The notes below the pieces were generated by a model. The model saw only the letters and a list, made by a program, of their open reading frames with translations, had not been told where the DNA came from and made no database searches. A stretch of 64,000 nucleotides of DNA from Paratrimastix pyriformis (lineage: Eukaryota; Preaxostyla; Paratrimastigidae). Both the position numbers and the translations under genes were made by a program. Below, in pieces: positions 36,301-45,517 of the stretch. Position 1 is the first letter of the stretch, and each line of letters starts with the position of its first letter. The DNA lies in contig JAPMOS010000051.1 of assembly GCA_027972325.1 (NCBI GenBank), positions 1-64,000 of the forward strand, written 5' to 3'.

Positions 36301-36595
36301 GCCCGGCAGGGAAAGGCCAAGGTGCTGCTCTTGGCGGCCGAGGTGCCCCTGGGCGACCTGCTGCCCATCCGCCCCGTCTGCCCCCCGCTCTTCCTTGCTG
36401 CGCGGGGGCGGCATCCTCCCGGCCGCACGCTCACATGGGCCGGACTGCCGGGTTGGCCTGGGTGGTTGGCTGGGCGGGCAGGAGGCGGACGCCTACCGGC
36501 CGGCCAACTGCCCGCTGGTGCTGCTGAACGAGCGGGTCTACAGTCCTCCCTTCGTCGCCCCCCCGGCGGGCCCGACGGGGGGCCTCTTGCTTTGA
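25186..36595 (+). CDS. Large coiled-coil, low-complexity protein with a possible ART-like C-terminus
   Basis: Family not recognised. The chosen start at 25186 gives a first exon ending [10 protein letters not shown]. Removing 25262-25321 (GTCTCA to CAG) joins it in frame to [17 protein letters not shown]. Next come a helix with ten glutamines ([11 protein letters not shown], 25989-26018), globular-looking exons ([20 protein letters not shown], then [20 protein letters not shown]), an 11-copy VSTQLP repeat, and a coiled coil of about 390 residues at 30424-31600. More coiled coil and Gln/Pro repeats follow, with an intron near 34173 starting GTCCGTC. The last exons read [17 protein letters not shown] and [15 protein letters not shown]. 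This recalls the final strands of PARP-type ADP-ribosyltransferases, but the catalytic His and Tyr are not identifiable. A cytoskeletal or scaffold role is a guess. The region could contain two genes. Confidence 0.5.
25989..26018 (+). repeat. CAG repeat (10 glutamines)
   Basis: Ten pure CAG codons following LQAAIH in a helical exon. The frame is kept on both sides, so it is likely translated. Confidence 0.75.
27615..27810 (+). repeat. 18-bp repeat coding VSTQLP, 11 copies
   Basis: Eleven almost identical 18-bp units. One frame reads VSTQLP repeated, within a long open frame that continues into Pro/Ala-rich sequence and a helix ([13 protein letters not shown]). Near-identity at synonymous positions shows the expansion is recent. 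Coding is likely but depends on the exon model. Confidence 0.7.
31628..31692 (+). repeat. 12-bp repeat coding VPSA
   Basis: Five copies of GCCGTCCCGTCC giving Val-Pro-Ser-Ala just after the long coiled coil, in the same open frame. Confidence 0.7.
33837..33926 (+). repeat. CAGCCC repeat coding Pro-Gln
   Basis: About 15 hexamers encoding Pro-Gln dipeptides, shortly before another coiled-coil exon ([19 protein letters not shown]). Confidence 0.75.
34898..35023 (+). repeat. Intronic poly-C and GGCCCCC repeats
   Basis: About 18 C followed by some fifteen GGCCCCC-type units. It begins at a putative donor GTGCCCC after the coiled-coil exon ending [11 protein letters not shown], and so fills an intron of the plus-strand gene. 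Confidence 0.75.
35530..35561 (+). repeat. G-rich homopolymer tract
   Basis: Two runs of 11-16 G within the plus-strand gene. This is one of the few long G runs on a sense strand in the window; most homopolymers here are C on the sense strand. Confidence 0.7.
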
Positions 36596-36754
36596 GCCCA
36601 CAGGAAACACGATGGCGCTTCCAGCAACTTCTTCTTCCTCTTCAACTTGGGGGCGGGGGTGGGGGGTGGGGGGTGGTGGGACGCGATGGGTGATGCCTCT
36701 CCTGCGGGCGGGCAGCTCTGCCCTGGCGGATGTGCCGGGCCGGAGCGGAGCGGG

Positions 36755-37151
36755 TCATTGGGTGCCCGGGGCGGGGGGGCTGTGCAGGAAAGAGGCGGGC
36801 GGCTGCGGCAGCGGGTGAGGCATCGAGGGAACCCTGTGAATGGGTCCTCCCTGGGCCTGGGCCTGGGCCTGGGGCTGCTGAGGCTGGGCGGAGGACGCGG
36901 CGGCGGGTCCCGACACAGGGACGGGTGCCGGGACGGGTGCCGGGACGGGTGCCGGGACTCCGGCTGCGGCTGCGGCCTCACCCGAGCCGATGGATGGCGA
37001 CCGGCGTGTGCGGCCCTCGAAGGCCGCTGTGCTGGCTGCATGGGGCAGCGCGGACCCGGCAGTGACGGGGGGCTGGGGCGAAGTGGGCTGGGGAGGAGGT
37101 TGGGGAGCCAGAGGGGGCAAGGGGCTCAGGGCCAAAGGAGGCTGCTGCTGC

Positions 37152-37200
<49 letters not shown>

Positions 37201-40200
37201 GCTGCTGCTGCTGCTGCTGCTGGAAGGCGCCGAGGCGGTGGCGGAGCTCGCGGTTCTCGCGGCGCAGGAACTCGTTGGCGCTGGTCAGGTCGCGGATGAT
37301 GCGGCACAGCTCGTTCTGGGCCCCGACGGGAAGAGAAGATGCCGATCAGCGACGGCACCGAGCCAAAAGCCCACCCCCGGAATCTCAGAAGGCCATTAAA
37401 GCGCCTCGTCGAGGAGCCCCGTCGGGAGGGAGGGAGGGGCAGGGAGGAGGGGCATGGGAGGGGAACAGGGGGCGGACCAGGTGGTGGAACGGGTCGTTGG
37501 CATCGCCTGCCGGGGCGGGGGCTGCCGCCGTCGGGGTCTGGCCGGCCCCGGGGGTGGGGACCATGGACTTGGTGCGCTGCACCTGGCTGGGTGCCCCCGC
37601 CCCCACGGGTGAGGTGACCGTCCGGGCCATGGCCGGCCTGGGGGCCCCGCCCGTGGCCGAGGTGGGCTGCGTCTGGAGAGAAGACAGCAGGAAACGACCC
37701 ATGGGCCTCCCGTGTTGCCTTCGCCCTCCTCCTCCTCCTCCTCCTCCTCCTCCCTCCTCCTGCCCCCTCCTCCTGCCCCCTCCTCCTGCCCCCTCCTCCT
37801 CCCCACCCCCCACCACACACACACACACACACACACACACTACCGTAAGGCCCTCCCAAGGCAAGGGATGGCTGGTCACAAACCGCCTCCACTGAGAAAC
37901 GGCCTCGCGACTCGGGGGCGACCGTGGGGTGGCGCCGGGTGGGGCGGCCGGCCCCGGGACGGCGGGGCCGACGGTGAAGCGGCCTTGCTGCTCACCAGGG
38001 GCGTGCTCCCGCGCGGCGGCTGCCGATCAGCCTGGAGCGGACACAGCCACAGATGATGGCGCCTCCTCCGGGATGGAACGGCGGGCGAGGCAGACCTCGC
38101 CATGGGCGGCGGCGTGGGCGCCCTGGAGGGCAGCCGGGGCGGCGCCGGTGGGAGCCAGCGCGCCCAGGGCCCGGGGCGGCTCCTCGTCCTCGGGCTCCTC
38201 CCCGCCGGGGATGGGCCGGAAGTTGGCCGGCCCGGGGTGCCCGATGGGGGCCCGGGGCTCGGGCTCCCCGTCGGGCCGCTGGTGTGGGATGGGCGACGGG
38301 CGCCCCGGGACACCAGAAGGGGCCGCGGGAGTGGGCGGCATGGTGGCCGGGGACTGGGCCACCAGCAGCTGCCCCTGCGGACAACCGGACGGGGGGGGCG
38401 GAGGTCGGAGTGGAGGAACAGGCGGCGTTAGGGTCAGCGGTCGCGCAGGAATCAGGGGAACAGTCGGGGACATGGCACCTGCGGGCAGAGGGACGAGCCG
38501 CAAGTGAGGGCGGGTCGACCTGCGACCCCGCGTGGCCCAGGGGCAGCTGGGGCGGCTCCTCGGTCAGGTCCGGGACGGGGCCCACAGCGGCGGGTGGGCT
38601 CGGGCTGCGGCACGGCCCGGCGGCGGCGCAGGTCGCGGGGGCAGCGGTGAGCTCGGTGGCGGTGGGGGCAGCCTGCGGGTCGATGCTGGCCGGGTTGGCC
38701 TCGCCGAAGTCCCACCTGCCCAAGCCGAATCCAAAAAAAGAGGCAGGTGAATGGATGGGACCCAAGAGGTATGGGAATGAGGCGCGGCGCCGACATGGAT
38801 GAGGATGCGGATGCGGATGGGGCATCAGGACAAAAGGCAGCACGCGGGCGGGGGGCAGGTGGCTGAGGTGAAATGGGCAGGAGACAGAGCCGGCGCGACG
38901 GACAGGCCGCAGGAGTGGCCCTGCTGCATCTGGGCGAGGGCAGCGGCAGTGGGGCCCTCGTCACCCTCCTTGCGCAGCTGGGCCTGGATCCGCAGCCGCT
39001 GCCCAGGTATGTCCCAGGCCGCGCCCGCACAGCCGGAGCCGCAATGGGGGGTGATGGTGAGAGGCCAGGCGAGGCAAGGGTGGCGATCCGTGACCCGAGA
39101 GGAAGCCCATCGGTGGTGTGACCCGAGATCGGGCGATTCGTGACCGGCGGCGGGGCGGGCGGCGGACCTCCTCGAGGGGCGGCAGCCGGCTGAGGAGGGC
39201 CTCCACCAGGAACTGCTGCTTCTTGGCCTGCGAGAAGAACTTGTGCTTCAGCAGCTCGGTCGCCGAGGGCCTGCGGGCGGGGCGAGGGCGAAAAGCAGGG
39301 TTGTGATCCAGTCCAACAGGGGATGTGGCCGTCGGCTGGCAGGGGATGCGACGGGATGTGACACCGGACGGGGAGGAGCGGAGGGCATCCGGGCGGACCG
39401 ATGGGCGGGGTCTTTCTGGAGGCACTGCTCGCAGAGGTCCTTGAAGGCCTTGGAGTAGTGGGCCTGGTTGGGCTGGTCCTCCAGGGTCGGGGGTGGGTTG
39501 GAGAGGGTCATCAGCAGCACCTTCATGGGCGGGTACTTGGCCAGGGGCGCCCGCCCGTAGGCGAGCTCGAGGGCCGTGATGCCGAAGCTCCAGATGTCGG
39601 CCTTCTCGTTGTAACCCGTGGCCTGCTCGACCACCTCGGGGGCCATCCAGCAGGGGGTCCCAACGAACGTTTGCCTGCCATCCACGCCAGTCAGTCAGTC
39701 AGTCAGTCAGTCAGTCAGTCAGTCAGTCAGTCAGTCAGTCAGTCAGTCAGTCAGTCAGTCAGTCAGACAGTCAGACAGTCAGTCAGGCAGGCAGGCAGGC
39801 AGTCAGGTAGTTAGTCAGTCAGTCAGTCAGTCAGTCAGACAGTCAGACAGTCAGTCAGGCAGGCAGGCAGGCAGTCAGGTAGGCAGTCAGGTAGTTAGTC
39901 AGTCAGTCAGTCAGTCAGTCAGTCAGACAGTCAGTCAGTCAAGCGGAGGGCAACAGCCATTCGGAGGCGATTCGGGTGGGAGCAAGGGACAGGCGGGGCC
40001 TGGCTGCAAGCCGTGGGGGCAGACCGGTTGCGACGCCTGACGCCGCCCTCGAAAAGGAACGCCGACACGCCAAAGTCGGCCAGGAAGACGCGCCCTTCGG
40101 TGTCGATCAGCACGTTGCCCGCCTTGATGTCCCTGCAGCCGCCACGACCACCCAAGGAGATGAGGACAGGTCGCCCCATCGAGGGGAGGACCGAGCCGGG

Positions 40201-40807
40201 GTCGGGCGGGGCCGAGGGCGGCGCCGAGGGCGGTGCCAGACCGGTGGATCTGGCCGTTGTTGTGGAAGTACTCGAGGGCCTTGAGGGCCTCCCGGAGAAC
40301 CGTGGCGATGACGGGCTCCGAGAACCCCGTGGGGAAGGCCAGCTTCATGATGTCCAGGCACGAGCCTGTGCCGCATCACCCACCCGCATCGATGGACCAA
40401 CACCACCCATCCACCCACCCATCCCTCAATGAGCGGGGAAGGCGAGACGGGGGCTTGCTGAACGGACCCACCAAAAGAGGCATCACCAACCAGAGGTGCA
40501 CGTCGTGCGTGAAGGCCACGTGGTAGCGAACCACGTTAGGATGGTTACAGAACGACATGATTTGGATTTCTTTCTGCGGACAGTTGAGAAGGCCGCTGAC
40601 CGAATCGGCGGGGGGGCAGACCCGAATTTCGTCGAGAGATGAAGTGAAAAGTTCCAAGTTAATCAGCTTCACAGCAACTTCTTCGTTTAATGGGATGCAA
40701 CGAGCACGGTAAACAACAGCGCTGCTTCCGCGACCAATCTCCTCCAGAAGTTGGTATGCACTATGCTCGGCGGGGTAGGTGTGAGCTTGTGGGGCAGGTG
40801 CAGCCAT
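36755..40807 (-). CDS. SPAK/OSR1-type Ste20 (GCK-VI) protein kinase with polyQ tail
   Basis: Serine/threonine kinase of the family that controls ion cotransporters in animals. The ATG at 40807 opens [16 protein letters not shown] (P-loop) and VAVKLINLE (ATP lysine). [33 protein letters not shown] plus DIKAGNVLI (HRD loop split by an intron), [11 protein letters not shown] (DFG), [16 protein letters not shown] and [18 protein letters not shown] follow closely in OSR1/SPAK order. Kinase-core introns begin GTCTGCC, GTCCGTT, GTCTGGC, GTCCGCC and GTCCGCC. After the kinase come [34 protein letters not shown], a helix [20 protein letters not shown] and about 27 glutamines. The reading ends at a TGA at 36755. 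I see no PF2/CCT docking domain, so the tail resembles plant-type relatives. Kinase identity is firm; linkage of all tail exons is inferred from continuous helical and proline-rich sequence with no GC dip. Confidence 0.8.
37140..37222 (-). repeat. Polyglutamine tract (CAG/CAA)n in kinase tail
   Basis: About 27 glutamine codons on the minus strand, CAG at the borders and CAA in the middle, directly after a leucine-zipper-like helix ([14 protein letters not shown]). The mixed codons argue for a translated tract rather than a pure slippage product. Confidence 0.8.
37719..37840. repeat. CTC-rich and (AC)n tract
   Basis: CCT triplets, three copies of CCCCTCCTCCTG and about 14 AC dinucleotides in an intron of the kinase gene. 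Confidence 0.7.
39688..39941. repeat. Intronic tetranucleotide repeat (GTCA)n
   Basis: About 250 bp of GTCA tetramers with GACA and GGCA interruptions, including a duplicated block of about 75 bp (GTCAGACAGTCAGTCAGGCA type). It lies in the kinase intron between the DFG exon and the exon beginning [12 protein letters not shown]. Confidence 0.9.
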
Positions 40808-40953
40808 TTTGTTTGAGTAGATATACGGTGGTTGGTCTGGGTGTGTTTGACGCGCTTATTGCGCTTTGGATAGCACAGCCGACGGAACCAGGCAATCTGA
40901 GCACACGCAGGAGGGCGATCTTTGCGCGAGCAGCCTCGGCACCGCCACATCTC
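40808..40953. promoter_or_regulatory. Divergent promoter of 146 bp
   Basis: The kinase (-) and VARP-like gene (+) start 146 bp apart. The gap is AT-richer than the surrounding genes, with TGTTTGA and a TTTGGATAG stretch. No TATA box is obvious. Shared regulation is possible but unproven. Confidence 0.55.
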
Positions 40954-43411
40954 ATGGCTGATGGAGAGACACTGTTAAATTCAGTTTATTATAAGTCACT
41001 CAAGGCCAAGTTTCCCGAACTTTTATCGAAAGCGACAGACAATCAAGGGATTATTTGCATCCCAGACTCGGACTCGCTGGCGGGGATTGTTTTGGACCAG
41101 GACTTTTTTGGTCTGCGTGTTACTCTTTCTTCTTTGAAGGATCTTCGCACGGTCACACAGAAACCCACATCCTGCGACCGTCTCCCTACATCCTGGGTGA
41201 GTTTCTCACGGCGAATGGGCACGCTATTGAGTACGACGAGAGGGAAAGGCTTTTCCGGACGAAGGATTTCCCTGAGTTACGCACAGTTCGCGTTCTGCAC
41301 GAGGAGAGCTGCTACAACAAGCGTCTTAAGCCCTATCGGATGTTTCTTCTGCAAAGGCCATTCCGCCGGCAAGCCAGTGGGACAGCCGGAGAAGGGAACA
41401 CGGCATCTTCTCGAGGGACTGGCTCCTCTTCGGGATCGTTTGCCATCACCACCATGGCCCCGTGCTTCACGCCTGCCGAGTCTGTGTGGCACGCATCCCG
41501 TTTGCCTTCCTCATCATACGCGATTCGTTCGGGGGTGGGGATAGAGCCTCCGAAGCGCTCGAACGGCTTTCCACGGGCCCGAATAGGGCGACCATCGTCG
41601 AGTGTGGCGATACCCTTACCACACGGGTCTGTTGGTCACCCGTCGCCCCTTCAGCTCGACTCGGTCTTCGCCGACCCCACCGTAGGCACGCAAGTTCGCA
41701 CAGTCGTACATGTTCGTCAGAGGGTGTGAACAACACGCCCAGAGCGTCATCCAGGGGATGGTGGACACGGGCTTCCAGACGCTCAGTGTGCTCTGCCCCG
41801 AACTGGCCACCTGCGCATCGAATAGCAAGCACCATTTCGTTCTCACCAGCATTTTACACAAGTCTGCCCCTGGCTTTTCCTTCATTCTGGAGCCCTGTTG
41901 TTGTCCCTTTGCCACCTTCTTCTCCAATGTTGTGATCTCTCTGCTCTCTGGATTTGGTGGTAGTCTCGTCCACGGGGCGATGGGTCAGCTGCTCTTCGAC
42001 TCGGTGTCGAAGACCATGGCAGCCGAGGACGCGGCCATGGGCGCCCTCCTCGATCAGCTCGCTCCCCTCCGGCCCCAGGCCTTCGGTCTGTGGAACATGG
42101 TGCCGTATGCGCCTGACTTTGCCTTGGTAGGGATCCCCGACCACCTCGTGTGCCAATTACCACTGACAGTGGAACTGCTCAAGTCGCTCGAGGGCTGTCT
42201 GACCCCGCTCCACAAGCTCCATGTGCTCCAACAGGTCCACCACCACATCCTCCTCCTCTTTACGCACGCACCATCCACCAAGTGCACCCACCATTCGATG
42301 TCGATCTTCGGGGTCCTCTCCTGCCTTCTTCTCCAGGTCTTTTTGACCCTGGGCCGGGAGATCGAATTGCACCTGACCCGGCTGAACGCGGCCTCCAGCC
42401 CGGCACCTTCGACTCCACCAAGTCCCATGCCTTCTCTTCCCCCGACTGGCCCTGCAACCGGTGTGATGGCCGCGACTGGGGCCGGACAAATCGCCAGCCG
42501 ACCCGCCACCCCGCCGTCATCCCGGGGCCAACTCGCAGACACCCAGTCAGACCCTATGCTCTCGTTATGCCGCTCCCCCGCGTCCGCTCGACACGATCCA
42601 ATTTTATCGGCCTTCCTCAAGGGTGGCCCCATGCCCTCCCAGACCTTGCAACAGCAGCCGCCCCCCAGTCCCCTGGCCACTGCCCCGGAGCAGTGCCCCC
42701 CCGGTGGTGGCCCCACGAACAGCACCATCAATTCCTCTCTGTTGACTCCCCTCGTCCGGACGGCCGAACAAAAGCGAGCACTCCAGGCTGCCGCCCGTCT
42801 GTGCGCATGCCTTGAAGAGGCGCCTCGGTTTCTCATGCTCCTGTTCTGGTCCATCCGGGCGGGTAGTTGCTCAAGCTCTGCCCCTCACCACGGACGACCT
42901 CCTCCCGCTATACATGTGGGCCCTGGCACAGGCCCAACCCCCGCAATTGCACTCAAATGCCCTCTGGGTGCGTGCCTTCGCTCCGATGCCTCCGGAGCAG
43001 GGTGAGTTGGCCTTTTCCCTGGCCACGTTTGAGGCTTCCATCGAACATCTCGCCCGTGACGGGCCCCGTTTGGTCAGGGCGGCTCTCACAACACCGCCCC
43101 AGATGTCTCTCAATCCCCGTCCGAGTGCTTCGGGTGGGCCCGGAGCCGGGTCCCCTTCGGGGTTGGTCGTGCTCGGGCCACTCCAACCCGGACCGCCCCT
43201 TGATCCGGCCTCGGCCCGGGTGGGCTTTCGTCCAGGTAGCGAAGGCCGCACCATGCGGCTGACAGCCACCACCGAATGCTTCGACTTCGCACCCGTCATC
43301 GCCCCTCGGGCTGCTGTGCCACCTGCTTTCGCACCACGCACCTCCGGTCTGGGCATTTTCCTTTCTGGGCCGTGTTTTGTTATAATCATCCCCTTGTCAG
43401 GACTTCGATGA
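40954..43411 (+). CDS. VARP (ANKRD27)-like VPS9-domain Rab exchange factor without ankyrin repeats
   Basis: Predicted endosomal Rab5/Rab21-class guanine-nucleotide exchange factor. The N-terminus, MADGETLLNSVYYKSLKAKF, matches the VARP N-terminal domain. Exon 1 (40954-41110) joins exon 2 in frame across a 50-bp intron, 41111-41160, starting GTCTGCG, to give FFETHILRPSPYILGEFLTA and HEESCYNKRLKPYRMFLLQR. Next comes the helical region before VPS9 (HAQSVIQGMVDTGFQTLSVL; GQLLFDSVSKTMAAEDAAMG). The VPS9 core reads TTDDLLPLYMWALAQAQPPQ, then ATFEASIEHLARDG, keeping the catalytic Asp region; Phe stands where VARP and Rabex-5 have Tyr. Human VARP continues into ankyrin repeats and VAMP7-binding segments. 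Here the protein ends about 110 residues later (TGA at 43409-43411) in Pro/Gly-rich sequence. Some middle introns are unresolved. Confidence 0.75.
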
Positions 43412-43501
43412 TCGTCCCGGAAGGTCGTGAAGGATTGAACAACCTGAAGGCGGAGCCTGTCAAGGATTCGTTCCCCTGGTCAAAAAAACTCCAAATAACA
43501 G

Positions 43502-44102
43502 ATGCCCTCTTTCTCAATCCACCCGCCAAGAGATTCCTCGGCGTTTGTTGGTTTCTTGCATGCCATTAATTGGACAGAACCACTGATTCTCATTTTGTTG
43601 TTGATACCCGTTGTCAATTTCACGATTTTCATGCTCACCAGAAACAGATCGACATTCCAAATGATCTGGTCCTCTGTTTGTGGTTCGTTTGTTTTCCCTT
43701 GGTTTGGCTTTCTCGATTAACCTCTTTCGCCGCTTGAAGCTGCATTGACTCTCCTTATCTGGCCCTTGAACAAGCTTGGGCGGCGCTACTGGCGCAACTT
43801 CGCCAGTCAAAACTATTTTGACGAGCAAGGAGCGTTTGTTGCTATCTTTTTTGGCCTTCCCATGCTCGTGATTTTGCTTTGCATCATGGTCCGCCACGCT
43901 CCGCCCCTCCGCTTTGATTCCTTTTTGGCATCAGGTGAACTGGGTCTGGAAGATGGGAAGTCTATTTATCAAGGTCAGCAAGTTGCACGTCAAAAAGGTT
44001 GCCGCCAAGAAGGCCCTGGAAGCAACAGGGGGCACGGCGGCAGGACCCTCTGACCTGTCCACATCATCACCTTCGGCGGGCCAGAAGAATAAGGACCTGT
44101 GA
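43502..44102 (+). CDS. TMEM18: TMEM18 family nuclear-envelope membrane protein
   Basis: Small multi-spanning protein. In animals TMEM18 sits in the inner nuclear membrane and binds DNA through a basic tail. Three exons, 43502-43679, 43740-43888 and 43935-44102, give 164 residues, close to the family length. Visible matches: INWTEPLILILLLIPVVNF (human has TDWTEPW), YWRNFASQNYFDEQGAFVAI, VNWVWKMGSLF, and a basic tail (KLHVKKVAAKKALE). Intron 2 (43889-43934, 46 bp) starts GTCCGCC and its removal restores MVNWVWK exactly. Intron 1 (43680-43739) starts GTGGTT; it was chosen because it keeps frame and helix length. The start lies 90 bp after the previous stop, and the stop lies 31 bp from the oppositely oriented methyltransferase stop. 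Confidence 0.88.
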
Positions 44103-44133
44103 GCTGTTCGGTGGCGTTCAAAAAGAACTTGCG

Positions 44134-45414
44134 TCAGCGCCCACCACCGGATCCTGGGACCGCCGATTCGGCCGCTTCCTGTGGTGGTTTTTCCTGGCGG
44201 AAAGCGGTGAAAAAGGTCCATCTGGGTAGAGTGTTGCTGATCAAGGTGGGGTCATTCACGGCCACGTCTTCTGGTTTCCCCTCCTCGAAGACCCGTTCGG
44301 CGAGTTCTGGCGGAAGTTTGGGGGCCCACAACACCTCCTGGAGCGCGTGCGGAAGGGTCTCCTTGACCAAGAAGGTGTCTGGGCCTGGATCCTTGAGGTG
44401 GGAGAGATACCCGGCAAAGAGTTCCCGATGGGCATCGGTGATCGCAGGAGGCGGGGATCGGGGCATCTGCCGGTAAAGCTGGAGCAGCTGCTCGCTGGCC
44501 AGCATTGCTTTAGGCGATAAAAAAAATAATCGTGGTTGGACACTTGAACAACAGCGGACCGCCTTCCATCTCGGTGCACGAGACTTGGGGCCAGCCGAGG
44601 AGGATGAACAGGTTCTCGGGGTAATCAAGGCCCGACACTTTCAACTCACGAGGCTGAAAGTGTTCCATGAGGGCTCGGAGCTGGGGGAAGTGTTTCGTGA
44701 GGGCTTGGAGTTGCGGAAGCCCTGCATTGTAATCGCTGTGAAAAAAGAGAAGTTGTCGACGATATGACCCTTGGGCCAACCGACCCAGCCATGACGCTTC
44801 CGGAGGGGCACAAGGTAGTGACCTGGGAGATGAAGAATGCCTGCTGGCTGGGCGAGAGATATGGGAGCAAGCCCTCCATGATCCAGACGGAGGGCAGGTC
44901 CGCCCGGAACCCTGCCGTCAAGAGCTGCTGGGTCCAATCGGACTGCCGGAAGTCGACGGCCACCGGTCGGATCCTGGGACCGTTCTGTGGATCTGCAGCC
45001 GGGAAAACTCGCTCGCGAAAGGCGAGTACTTCGCTCTGATCGAGTTCGAAGAAGGTGCATTCGCGGGGCACCGAGAGCCGCCTCGATCGGCTGTCACCCC
45101 CGCAGCCGGCAATGACAACCTGTGGAATTATGTTCGCGTACTGTGTTACGACCGCATCAAATGTCAAGTGCCGCTGGACAATGCAGTCGACGAAATGGGC
45201 GGTTGCTGTGGGAAGAATTTTTTCGATTCTTGACAACCGAGGATGAGAGAGAAGCGCGAGAAATGGCCGCAGACGCATCAAAATGTTTGATTGTCTCTTC
45301 GGTGGTAAACTTTTCTGCGAAAGGATCGAAGAGACGCCGCTGCCCCTCCGGCTTGGCGCTCTCCATGGACCGAAGACCAGCCACCCACTGTGACTGGTGC
45401 CGCCAAAAATGCAC
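44134..45414 (-). CDS. LCM/TIGR00027-type S-adenosylmethionine methyltransferase
   Basis: Class I methyltransferase of the leucine-carboxyl-methyltransferase-like family common in actinobacteria; the substrate is unknown. Four exons (45275-45414, 44785-45228, 44560-44735, 44134-44507) sum to 1,134 nt, 377 residues, in perfect frame. Seen: RRLFDPFAEKF near the N-terminus; motif I QVVIAGCGGDSRSRRL (GxGxD); FFELDQSEVLAFRERVF with the SAM-binding acidic residue; VAVDFRQSDW; VWIMEGLLPYLS. The last exon, from AMLASEQLLQLYRQ, extends beyond the usual family end and is not recognised. Introns start GTCTGCG (45229-45274), GTCGGTT (44736-44784) and GTCCGCT (44508-44559). It is tail-to-tail with TMEM18 and head-to-head with the ASH gene. 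Eukaryotic introns show that it is resident, even if the family came from bacteria. Confidence 0.82.
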
Positions 45415-45517
45415 AGATGTGTGAGCGTTTTTTGTTGTCGCAGACTGTTTTCCCCACTGGATTCAGCTCCATCGCGGCAGCAGGTGAACGAGCGAGCGCG
45501 AGTTTTTCTGCCGGAAC
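45415..45517. promoter_or_regulatory. Divergent promoter of 103 bp
   Basis: Only 103 bp lie between the start codons of the methyltransferase (-) and the ASH-domain gene (+). It includes AT-rich GTTTTTTGTTG and a GAGCGAGCGCGAG stretch near the plus-strand start. Confidence 0.55.

Noticed and set aside
43449-43569. Plus-strand frame continuing the VARP-like gene past 43411.
   Set aside because: Both the spliced and unspliced readings reach the stop at 43409-43411, and TMEM18 starts at 43502.
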